From: an uncultured Neisseria sp.
GTDB taxonomy: Bacteria > Pseudomonadota > Gammaproteobacteria > Burkholderiales > Neisseriaceae
NCBI GenBank assembly: GCA_947097615.1
Contig: CAMURX010000119.1
Coordinates: 1 to 5,585 of the forward strand
Reading direction: 5' to 3'
DNA: 5,585 bases
Each line of letters opens with the position of its first letter. Within the stretch, counting starts at the first letter, position 1. The position numbers and the translations under genes are program-made. Shown here one piece after another: positions 1 through 3,966 of this stretch. The notes beneath the pieces were generated by a model. It saw only the letters and a program-made list of their open reading frames with translations, was not told the DNA's origin and did not search any database.

Positions 1-227
1 GAAGTGTTACCTATGTCTTCGTACGGGTGTTACCTTTGTGTCCGGTCTGTACACCGCAAGCGCGGGAGAGGGTCGTGGTGGGGGCGGCAGTCTGCAGGAC
101 TTCATTTGCGCCGAAGCCTCCGCAGAAATTGCCGCAGCGGCGCAAGCCCCCACCCTAGGGTCTGTTGACATCCAATTTTTCACAGTATCATACAGATATG
201 ACCAGATATACCCTATCCGGTGCCCAG
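1..227. other. Non-coding flank, probably host DNA outside the prophage
   Basis: I see no credible gene here. The one open frame of note (38-232, plus strand) is glycine- and alanine-rich at first, has no convincing ribosome binding site, resembles no family I know, and runs across the predicted prophage edge. The left half is GC-rich, and the sequence turns AT-rich from about 163 onward. TTGACA at 165-170 resembles a -35 box, but no good -10 lies at the right distance. That the stretch is host DNA is an inference from the prophage end proposed near 228. Confidence 0.35.
4..50 (+). repeat. Imperfect direct repeat, possible insertion sequence end
   Basis: GTGTTACCTATGT at 4-16 is repeated as GTGTTACCTTTGT at 27-39, a 23-base period with one mismatch, and CCGGTCTGTAC follows. 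Repeated GTGTTACC motifs of this kind are, from memory, typical of the ends of some IS481-type insertion sequences. No transposase gene is visible to the right, so if this is an IS end, the element is either to the left of the window or decayed. The repeat is seen directly; the IS assignment is a weak inference. Confidence 0.25.
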
Positions 228-250
228 TGTGAAGCCCGCCGCGAAAAATC
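223..250 (+). other. Candidate right end (attR) of the Mu-like prophage
   Basis: CCCAG at 223-227 fits the five-base Mu target consensus C-Y-(C/G)-R-G. It is followed at 228 by TGTGAAGC, and CGAAAAA lies at 242-248. Mu's right end, recalled from memory, starts TGAAGC with CGAAAAA shortly after. Further inward, TGTTTCAT (285-292) and TATTTCACT (303-311) resemble the first half of the MuA transposase site YGTTTCAYT. The position suits gene order, since the com/mom-type operon is the last one at the right end of Mu. The match is short, and I cannot see the other prophage end or its target duplication. Confidence 0.3.
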
Positions 251-314
251 CCCCTGCCTTATTGAGAAAAACGCCCTTCCGATTTGTTTCATATCGTGCA
301 ACATTATTTCACTT

Positions 315-340
315 CCCGCCCGGCAAAGGCGGGATTTTTT
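315..340 (+). terminator. Rho-independent terminator, plus strand
   Basis: The stem CCCGCC (315-320) pairs with GGCGGG (328-333) around a seven-base loop. It is followed by an A and six T residues (335-340). The orientation ends transcripts coming from the left. No plus-strand gene is visible upstream in the window. It may stop host transcription from running antisense into the operon, or it may end a small RNA. Confidence 0.7.
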
Positions 341-384
341 GTATCGATAAAAAACGGCGTCGGTGCTCAGAACAATTGCAGATT

Positions 385-421
385 GGAAACAAGAAAACAA
401 AAGGGACGACGTCGTCCCTTT
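385..421 (-). terminator. Terminator of the com to formyltransferase operon
   Basis: Positions 400-421 form a perfect 22-base palindrome centred between 410 and 411, with arms AAAGGGACGAC. Read on the minus strand it is followed by a T-rich tract, TTGTTTTCTTG (400 down to about 390). It begins 59 bases after the stop codon of the formyltransferase gene, as expected for the end of that operon. On the plus strand only a poor T tract follows, so termination is mainly on the minus strand. It faces the plus-strand terminator at 315-340. Confidence 0.7.
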
Positions 422-479
422 GACTATTTAAAACCAATTCAAGACTGTTTTAAATGGAACAATCTTGCACTGCTGCCGG

Positions 480-1052
480 TCAGCCTTTCAGCCGCTGTCG
501 CGTGAACGCCGGTTCAAAGGTAGCCAGCGTTTCGTCCTGCGGCACGGCGGGGATGTCGGGACGGGCTAGGTATTGGCCGAACAGGCGCAGACCCATTGGG
601 GCGAGTTCCCGCTGCCACAGGCTTTGCGCGGTGTCGTCGGGGCGGATGTGGCACCAGTCCTGTAGCAGGATGCCGCCGGTGTCGGCGCCGTCGTCCATGC
701 GGTACAGGGTGCCGCCGGTAACGGGCTCGCGCATGTGGATAGCCCAGCGCACGGCGTCGCGGCCGCGATGGCGCGGTAGCAGCGAAGGATGGTAGCCGAC
801 GGCGCCGTAGCGCGCCTGATCACGCAGGCTCTTCGGAATGAAGACGTGTGCGTGGGCGGCAAGGATAACGTCGCATTCGGGCAGGGTTGCGGGCAGCGCG
901 GTTTGTACCGGTATGCCGTGGGCGGCGGCCGTCTGAAACAGCCTGTCTGCGCTGTTCGGCGCGTAGGCAGCGGTGACTTGATGGCCGTCGCGCAGGCATT
1001 GCTGCAAAAGTTCAGCGGCCAGCCATTTTTGACCGATGATGGTTATCCTCAT
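480..1052 (-). CDS. Formyltransferase-fold protein, last gene of the com operon
   Basis: This is a 190-residue protein of the formyltransferase fold, the catalytic domain shared by Fmt (methionyl-tRNA formyltransferase), PurN and sugar N-formyltransferases. It begins MRITIIGQKW like the Rossmann part of the family. The core SLLPRHRG (90-97) follows H88 and precedes TGGTLYRMDDGADTG (112-126). H88 and D124 match the catalytic His and Asp, but the usual Asn of the Asn-x-His motif is Gly86. There is no C-terminal tRNA-binding domain, as Fmt (about 310 residues) would have. The start is chosen because its ATG overlaps the upstream stop as ATGA, with GGGGGAGG (1057-1064) before it; the longer open frame to 1232 lies inside the upstream gene. 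Tight coupling to an ABC-GNAT gene suggests a joint role, perhaps transfer of a one-carbon or acyl group in nucleic acid modification (inferred). The substrate is unknown, and formyl transfer itself is uncertain because of Gly86. Confidence 0.85.
   Translation of the reverse strand: MRITIIGQKWLAAELLQQCLRDGHQVTAAYAPNSADRLFQTAAAHGIPVQTALPATLPECDVILAAHAHVFIPKSLRDQARYGAVGYHPSLLPRHRGRDAVRWAIHMREPVTGGTLYRMDDGADTGGILLQDWCHIRPDDTAQSLWQRELAPMGLRLFGQYLARPDIPAVPQDETLATFEPAFTRQRLKG
928..937 (+). repeat. DNA uptake sequence (10-mer core)
   Basis: GCCGTCTGAA is the Neisseria uptake core recognised during natural transformation. With the two preceding bases it reads CGGCCGTCTGAA, one mismatch from the AG-type 12-mer. 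It lies inside the formyltransferase gene, encoding residues around F39-A43 on the opposite strand. Confidence 0.85.
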
Positions 1053-2185
1053 GCGTCCTCCCCCTCTCCCAGATAGCGGAAGCCCTGTACGGCGCGGAAA
1101 TGGCCGCCGTAGCCGCAGCTGCCGCTGGCTTTTTCCGGCCGACTGTCGGCCGCGCGCTCCGCCGAGCGGCGTATGCTGGCGGCGGAGCGGGCTTTGTTGC
1201 CGCCGTACAAAACCGCCGATACCTGCGTCCATTTTTTATCGCGACGCAGGGCGTTGGCCAATGCGGGATGCGAGGTGTGGAACAGCGTGCGCATGGGCTT
1301 TTGGTAGCGGTTTTCGCCGCGCAGCCACATCTCGCAGCAGGCATTGAGAAAGCGCATGCCTACGCCCGCGCCCTGCCACTCAGGCAGCACCACCAAACGG
1401 CACGCCCGCGCTTCGACCAAACCGGGGCGGGTACTGAACGCGATATGCGCCACAGGCTGGCCGTTGACCAAACCCATGTAGTGGGTGGCGGCAATCATCG
1501 GCGGCAGTTTTAAATAATGATGCGGCTCAAACAGGCGCCAGTCGGCTTGTCGGCAAGGGTATATTTCCAGTTCGAGTTTTGGGCGTTGCCTGACCCACCC
1601 CCATTGGAATTGGCCGGTGTCGGTATCCAATACCCAGTCGGGTTGCACCCAGTCCAAAATATCGTGGTGGCAGGACAGCAGCACTACCTGCCCCGTCGTG
1701 CGGCGCCATGCCTTGGCAAACGCGCCCGCGCCGATTTGGGCGATTTGGCGGTCAACCACCGAGCTGAACTCGTCCAATACCGCAAAGGACGGCGCTTCGC
1801 ACAGCAGCCGTGCCAGATTGGCGCGGAACTGCTCGCCGTTTGAGAGCACGGCGTACGGGCGCAGCCATGTCGGCACACTGCCCAAACCCACCGAAGCCAG
1901 CGCGGCGGTAACGTCGTTAAATGCGCCATCGGGTGCAATCGCATCCACAATCGGCACATCCCGCGCCCATTTGGGCGCGTAGATGTGCCCCAGCTTTTTG
2001 CCGATGCTGGTTTTACCCGAGCCGGAAGAGCCGACCACCACGCCGATCTGCCATGGTTGCTCATCCAGCGGCAAATCCGCGCTTAGGTTAAAGTTTGCCC
2101 CGGTTTCCACATTAAACAGCGATTTCACAGCGGCGGCGCGGTAGCTGTCGAAATCCGAACAGCGGTGTTGGATTTGGATTTTCAT
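1049..2185 (-). CDS. ABC-type ATPase fused to a GNAT acyltransferase
   Basis: This 378-residue protein joins two domains. The N-terminal part (about 1-200) is an ABC-type ATPase: Walker A GSSGSGKTS (52-60), an LSNGEQ signature (114-119, usual form LSGGQ), Walker B FAVLDEF (134-140, with D138 and E139), a D-loop SSVVD (141-145) and an H-loop at SCHHD (171-175). No membrane segments are visible, so it is a soluble ATPase and not a transporter by itself. The C-terminal part (about 210-335) is a GNAT acyltransferase, with motif A RLVVLPEWQGAGVGMRFL (263-280) giving the Q-x-x-G-x-G acyl-CoA loop. A basic, low-order tail follows (about 331-378). The start at 2185 is preferred over 2263 because AAAGGTGG lies seven bases upstream and the ATG overlaps the previous stop as ATGA. 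Phage Mu Mom, which makes N6-carbamoylmethyladenine, is also GNAT-like and sits in the same place after com, so a DNA-modifying role is plausible but inferred. The natural substrate is unknown. Confidence 0.88.
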   Translation of the reverse strand: MKIQIQHRCSDFDSYRAAAVKSLFNVETGANFNLSADLPLDEQPWQIGVVVGSSGSGKTSIGKKLGHIYAPKWARDVPIVDAIAPDGAFNDVTAALASVGLGSVPTWLRPYAVLSNGEQFRANLARLLCEAPSFAVLDEFSSVVDRQIAQIGAGAFAKAWRRTTGQVVLLSCHHDILDWVQPDWVLDTDTGQFQWGWVRQRPKLELEIYPCRQADWRLFEPHHYLKLPPMIAATHYMGLVNGQPVAHIAFSTRPGLVEARACRLVVLPEWQGAGVGMRFLNACCEMWLRGENRYQKPMRTLFHTSHPALANALRRDKKWTQVSAVLYGGNKARSAASIRRSAERAADSRPEKASGSCGYGGHFRAVQGFRYLGEGEDA

Positions 2186-2370
2186 ACGCTGACCACCTTT
2201 AATTTCAAACCTTGTTCTTTCAGCTCGGCATACACCTGTTGCTGGTGCTTCTCGTCGGCGCACAGCACGACCACACCGTACTGCTGTTTGTATTTAAAGC
2301 CGTTGCGGCCGTAGTGCTTGGCCGCTGTTTGCGGCGGCGGATTTAGCGGGATGGCGTTGTTTTTGAGCAT
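2182..2370 (-). CDS. 62-residue protein of unknown function, Com-controlled gene
   Basis: I do not recognise a named family. The first 30 residues are polar and proline-rich (LNPPPQ at 9-14), probably flexible. The rest looks like a compact beta-alpha-beta unit: YGVVVLCADE (31-40), a helix rich in Q, E and K, then LKLKVVSV at the C-terminus. The start at 2370 has AAAGGA at 2379-2384, eight bases upstream. A second ATG at 2374 is out of frame and its frame closes after 26 codons. The start overlaps com by 28 bases and lies in an RNA stem, so translation should depend on opening that stem. The stop overlaps the ABC-GNAT start as ATGA, so this small gene probably passes on translation to the operon. 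Whether it is also a subunit of the enzyme is unknown. Confidence 0.75.
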   Translation of the reverse strand: MLKNNAIPLNPPPQTAAKHYGRNGFKYKQQYGVVVLCADEKHQQQVYAELKEQGLKLKVVSV

Positions 2371-2522
2371 CCATTGTTTCCTTTCAGGTTCGGATGCTCG
2401 GCGGCATTCTGGGTTGTTAAAGAACTAAATTTGTTCACGGCCTTGCAGCGCGGGCATTTGATTTCAAAGTTGCCCGTGCCGACGGCCAAGAGCTTATTGC
2501 AATGTGTGCAACGGTGTTTCAT
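2343..2522 (-). CDS. com: Com-like zinc-finger translational activator
   Basis: This 59-residue protein resembles phage Mu Com, a 62-residue zinc-binding protein that binds the mom mRNA and allows its translation. Two CxxC pairs, C5-T-H-C8 and C23-P-R-C26, form the zinc site. The segments RCTHCNKLL (4-12) and EIKCPRCKAVN (20-30) match the Mu forms CKNCNKLL and EIRCPRCK, as recalled. The spacing between pairs is 14 residues, against about 16 in Mu. The start is supported by GGAAG about nine bases upstream. The 3' end overlaps the next gene by 28 bases, as com overlaps mom in Mu. The last ~30 residues show no domain, and their coding sequence carries the regulatory stem-loop. Its expected target is the mRNA of this same operon. 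Confidence 0.88.
   Translation of the reverse strand: MKHRCTHCNKLLAVGTGNFEIKCPRCKAVNKFSSLTTQNAAEHPNLKGNNGCSKTTPSR
2365..2399 (-). promoter_or_regulatory. Translation-inhibitor stem-loop at the start codon after com
   Basis: In the minus-strand mRNA, GAGCAUCC (2399-2392) pairs perfectly with GGAUGCUC (2372-2365) around a 19-base loop. The ATG at 2370 lies inside the 3' arm, and the ribosome binding site AAAGGA (2384-2379) is in the loop. In phage Mu the mom start is hidden in a comparable stem-loop, which Com binding upstream destabilises. The pairing is seen in the sequence; the switch function is inferred from the adjacent com gene. Confidence 0.75.
2451..2476 (-). promoter_or_regulatory. 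Hairpin inside com mRNA, possible Com binding site
   Basis: On the minus strand CGGGCA (2476-2471) pairs with UGCCCG (2456-2451). After a two-base bulge, UUUG pairs with CAAA around an AAAU loop. It lies about 50 bases upstream of the inhibitor stem-loop. Mu Com binds mRNA upstream of the hidden mom start, so this is one candidate target. It could equally be chance within coding sequence. Confidence 0.3.
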
Positions 2523-2547
2523 TTTTTGCGGCTTCCTACATCGTTAG

Positions 2548-2654
2548 TGATACAATCCGCCCGCCCTCGAGGGTGGCGGCTTTGGCTGATGCAGGCTGGT
2601 TCTGCTAGGCTGGCGCGGCGGGTGTGTCAGCACCTGCCGTGTCGCCGTCTTTTT
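2548..2654 (+). ncRNA. Candidate small RNA antisense to the com leader
   Basis: TGATACAAT at 2548-2556 is a good extended -10 box (TGn followed by TACAAT, five of six to TATAAT). A -35 is weak: TTGCGG at 2526-2531, 19 bases away. A transcript starting near 2563 would end at the hairpin and T tract at 2612-2654, giving about 90 bases. GGCT occurs four times between 2578 and 2611. It would be complementary to the upstream leader of com if the com promoter lies above 2654. No known RNA family is recognised. Confidence 0.25.
2612..2654 (+). terminator. Terminator-like hairpin, plus strand
   Basis: GGCGCGGC (2612-2619) pairs with GCCG and CGCC (2636-2639 and 2643-2646, separated by a three-base bulge). 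G2620-U2635 and GGTG/CACC extend the stem to a six-base loop at 2625-2630. CTTTTT follows at 2649-2654. The T tract makes it plus-strand in orientation, opposite to the flanking genes. Confidence 0.45.
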
Positions 2655-2664
2655 AGGTTTGTCT

Positions 2665-2696
2665 GCCCGTCCGTTTCTGCGGACGGGCTTTGTTTT
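2665..2696 (+). terminator. Rho-independent terminator-like hairpin, plus strand
   Basis: GCCCGTCCG (2665-2673) pairs perfectly with CGGACGGGC (2680-2688) around a six-base loop, followed by TTTGTTTT. On the minus strand the same hairpin starts six bases after the stop of the 97-residue gene but has no T tract after it. In that direction it may only protect the 3' end of the message, while it should terminate plus-strand transcripts. Confidence 0.6.
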
Positions 2697-2988
2697 ACTG
2701 TTTTGCCCCATCTTCCTTTTTCAGACGGCTGCTGCGCAGCTCCGGCGGGAAGTGGTGTCGTCTGCACTCTTGTTCGTAGGCGCTTTTGCAATGGTCGCGC
2801 TGATGGCGGAACAGGCCGTTGATGATGCGGCGGGCGAACAGCCAGCGGCGGCGGGGCTTTTGTTCCAACACAGCGCGGCGGTGGATGCGGCTGGACAGGG
2901 TTTCGTCCGGCCAGCCGCCGGTGAGGGCGTTCAGCAGTTGGTCGGCGGCGATCAGGATGAGGCGCGGGCGGGTTTTCAGGGTGTTCAT
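2695..2988 (-). CDS. Small phage protein of unknown function (97 residues)
   Basis: The protein is basic and has no catalytic motif that I can see. The segment ADQLLNALTGGWPDETLSSR (15-34), followed by RRIINGLFRHQRDHCKSAYE (53-72) and PPELR, is a pattern I recall from many small phage and prophage proteins, often misannotated as helicase or pseudouridine synthase. No function is established to my knowledge. The start at 2988 is preferred over the ATG at 3003, since GGGAA lies eight bases upstream of 2988 and nothing suitable precedes 3003. The start overlaps the stop of a 24-codon frame as ATGA, suggesting coupled translation. The 3' end carries a DNA uptake core (2720-2729). Confidence 0.75.
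   Translation of the reverse strand: MNTLKTRPRLILIAADQLLNALTGGWPDETLSSRIHRRAVLEQKPRRRWLFARRIINGLFRHQRDHCKSAYEQECRRHHFPPELRSSRLKKEDGAKQ
2720..2729 (-). repeat. DNA uptake sequence (10-mer core)
   Basis: GCCGTCTGAA is present on the minus strand, inside the last codons of the 97-residue gene (S-R-L-K). The two preceding bases are CA, so the AG extension is absent. Confidence 0.85.
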
Positions 2989-3059
2989 CGGCGGTATTCC
3001 CATGTTTTAAACGTTCTGCCGCAGCAGACGGCGAAATTCCATCCTTTGTAACAGCTCAT
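2985..3059 (-). CDS. Possible 24-residue linking peptide
   Basis: A short frame, beginning MSCYKGWNFAVCC, bridges two genes. Its ATG overlaps the stop of the 53-residue gene as ATGA, and its own TGA overlaps the start at 2988 in the same way. AAGGA lies eight bases before its start. The overlaps and binding site suggest that it is translated, perhaps only to carry ribosomes onward. Nothing in it suggests a function, and so short a frame can arise by chance. Confidence 0.3.
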   Translation of the reverse strand: MSCYKGWNFAVCCGRTFKTWEYRR

Positions 3060-3217
3060 TTGCGTTTTCCTTTTTGGTTTCTGCGCCGCTCGGCACGGTT
3101 GCCGTGCCGGCTTTCAGGTTGCTTTGATGTTTCCAGCGCAGCAGCCAGCATCAGCGCCATTGTCAGCAGCGGCGTGCGGCTTGGCTTGCTCAAACCGATT
3201 CGGATTTGCTCTTTCAT
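3056..3217 (-). CDS. Small basic protein of unknown function (53 residues)
   Basis: The protein has a mainly hydrophobic middle (TPLLTMALMLAAALE, 15-29) that is short for a membrane span. The tail is strongly basic (about 37-53, with RRRNQKGKRK at the end). It starts 11 bases after the tail fibre assembly gene, with AAAGGGGGAAGC directly before the ATG, a strong ribosome binding site. Its stop overlaps the next frame as ATGA. I recognise no family; a nucleic-acid-binding or membrane-associated late phage protein would fit the composition, but this is a guess. Confidence 0.55.
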   Translation of the reverse strand: MKEQIRIGLSKPSRTPLLTMALMLAAALETSKQPESRHGNRAERRRNQKGKRK

Positions 3218-3227
3218 GCTTCCCCCT

Positions 3228-3239
3228 TTCAGACGGCCT
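3228..3239 (-). repeat. DNA uptake sequence, exact AG-type 12-mer
   Basis: AGGCCGTCTGAA is on the minus strand. Its TGA is the stop codon of the tail fibre assembly gene, so the uptake motif encodes the last residues A-V and the stop. Confidence 0.9.
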
Positions 3240-3957
3240 GAAATTCGGGCGCGGGCTGCGTCCAGCCGTCGGAATAGTCGTAATCAAGCGGATGCTCGGC
3301 TTGGAGCATGGCGGCGCGGTGGCGTTCGGCGTTGGCGAAATCGGCCTGTTCGTCGGCAATCATTTTGAGTGACAGCTCGTCGAGCAAATCCTGCGTCATG
3401 GTGACAAAGCTGTTGTCCATGGTTTTCCATTGCAGCTTGTCGGGCAGTTTGGACAGGGTGCGCAGGAAGGTGTACCGGCCGCGGGCGGAGTCGTCGTTGT
3501 GAAACCATTTGCCGATGCTCGGTACGAACACGCCGGCGCGGGTGGCCTCGTGGCGGCGCGCTTTGATGCGCTCCCACATTTCGCCCTGCTGGCGGATTTT
3601 GCGTTCGGCTTCGGCGGCGGGGTCGGGCTGCCATTGTGTGCCGCCCCAGCGGTGCAGGTCGGAGGGCGGCGGCTCTAAGGTGAGGCCGTCTGAAAGTTCG
3701 CCCGCTGCGGTGACGGTGAGGGCTTCGCGGGTGTCGGTGCGGTAGGCGGTTTGTCCCCGGTGGTCGGGAATGTATTCCCAGCCCGTGCCCGTCCAGCGGG
3801 CGGTCTGTCCGTCCGCTGGGTCGGGCGGGTCGGTGTCGACGCACAGGGCGGGGAGCAGCCAGCCGCCGCCCAGGGGGTCGGGGTCGGCTTCGGTTTGGCC
3901 GATGTAGAGGCCGTCTGTATCGAGCTGGCAGACGATTTTGGGTTGGTATTCGGTCAT
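3229..3957 (-). CDS. Tail fibre assembly protein, DUF4376 type
   Basis: This 242-residue protein follows the tail fibre gene directly, where phages keep the chaperone that helps the fibre fold and trimerise. The C-terminal half (about 128-235) matches the DUF4376 pattern recalled from such proteins: IKARRHEATRAG, then KWFHNDDSARGRY (150-162), LQWKTMDNSFVTMT (175-188) and a closing YDYSDGW (226-232). The N-terminal half is acidic and proline-rich, with Trp-centred repeats (RWTGTGWEY at 54-62, RWGGTQW at 103-109) that may contact the fibre. AGGAG at 3964-3968 lies six bases before the start. The TAG stop of the fibre gene is part of that binding site, so the two are likely co-translated. An exact uptake sequence and a one-mismatch copy (3908-3919) lie within it. 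The family call is firm; the chaperone role is by family and position. Confidence 0.85.
   Translation of the reverse strand: MTEYQPKIVCQLDTDGLYIGQTEADPDPLGGGWLLPALCVDTDPPDPADGQTARWTGTGWEYIPDHRGQTAYRTDTREALTVTAAGELSDGLTLEPPPSDLHRWGGTQWQPDPAAEAERKIRQQGEMWERIKARRHEATRAGVFVPSIGKWFHNDDSARGRYTFLRTLSKLPDKLQWKTMDNSFVTMTQDLLDELSLKMIADEQADFANAERHRAAMLQAEHPLDYDYSDGWTQPAPEFQAV
3683..3694 (+). repeat. DNA uptake sequence, exact AG-type 12-mer
   Basis: AGGCCGTCTGAA is on the plus strand within the tail fibre assembly gene, where it encodes S-D-G-L (89-92) on the other strand. A one-mismatch copy, AGGCCGTCTGTA, lies at 3908-3919. Confidence 0.9.
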
Positions 3958-3966
3958 GGTGTGCTC

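Larger units (their letters stand above)
2523..2694. other. Structured intergenic region upstream of com
   Basis: No protein gene is credible here. On the minus strand it must hold the leader, and probably the promoter, of the com operon, but I find no clear -35/-10 pair in that direction. A strong hairpin at 2557-2579 is built on the palindrome CCCTCGAGGG (2564-2573) flanked by CCGCC and GGCGG. There is no GATC, so the Dam methylation control known for Mu mom is not supported. The plus strand carries an extended -10-like box and two terminator-like hairpins, listed separately. Confidence 0.6.

Noticed and set aside
165..193. Promoter with TTGACA at 165-170
   Set aside because: The best -10 (TATCAT at 186-191) is only 15 bases away. 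At 17 bases, TCATAC matches poorly, and no gene follows.
38..232. 64-codon plus-strand frame near the window start
   Set aside because: No convincing ribosome binding site, low-complexity start, no recognisable family, and it crosses the proposed prophage edge.
1053..1232. 60-residue N-terminal extension of the formyltransferase frame
   Set aside because: It lies within the ABC-GNAT gene, is arginine-rich and unlike the family. The internal ATG at 1052 has a strong binding site and begins with the family's usual first strand.
2186..2263. 26-residue N-terminal extension of the ABC-GNAT frame
   Set aside because: It overlaps the 62-residue gene and reads as shadow sequence. The start at 2185 has a good binding site and an ATGA overlap.
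2523..2694. GATC-based Dam control as in Mu mom
   Set aside because: There is no GATC in the region upstream of com.
2502..3051. Plus-strand frames across the com leader and the 97-residue gene (2502-2822, 2659-3051)
   Set aside because: They overlap supported minus-strand genes and contain two terminator-like hairpins. The translations show no family features.
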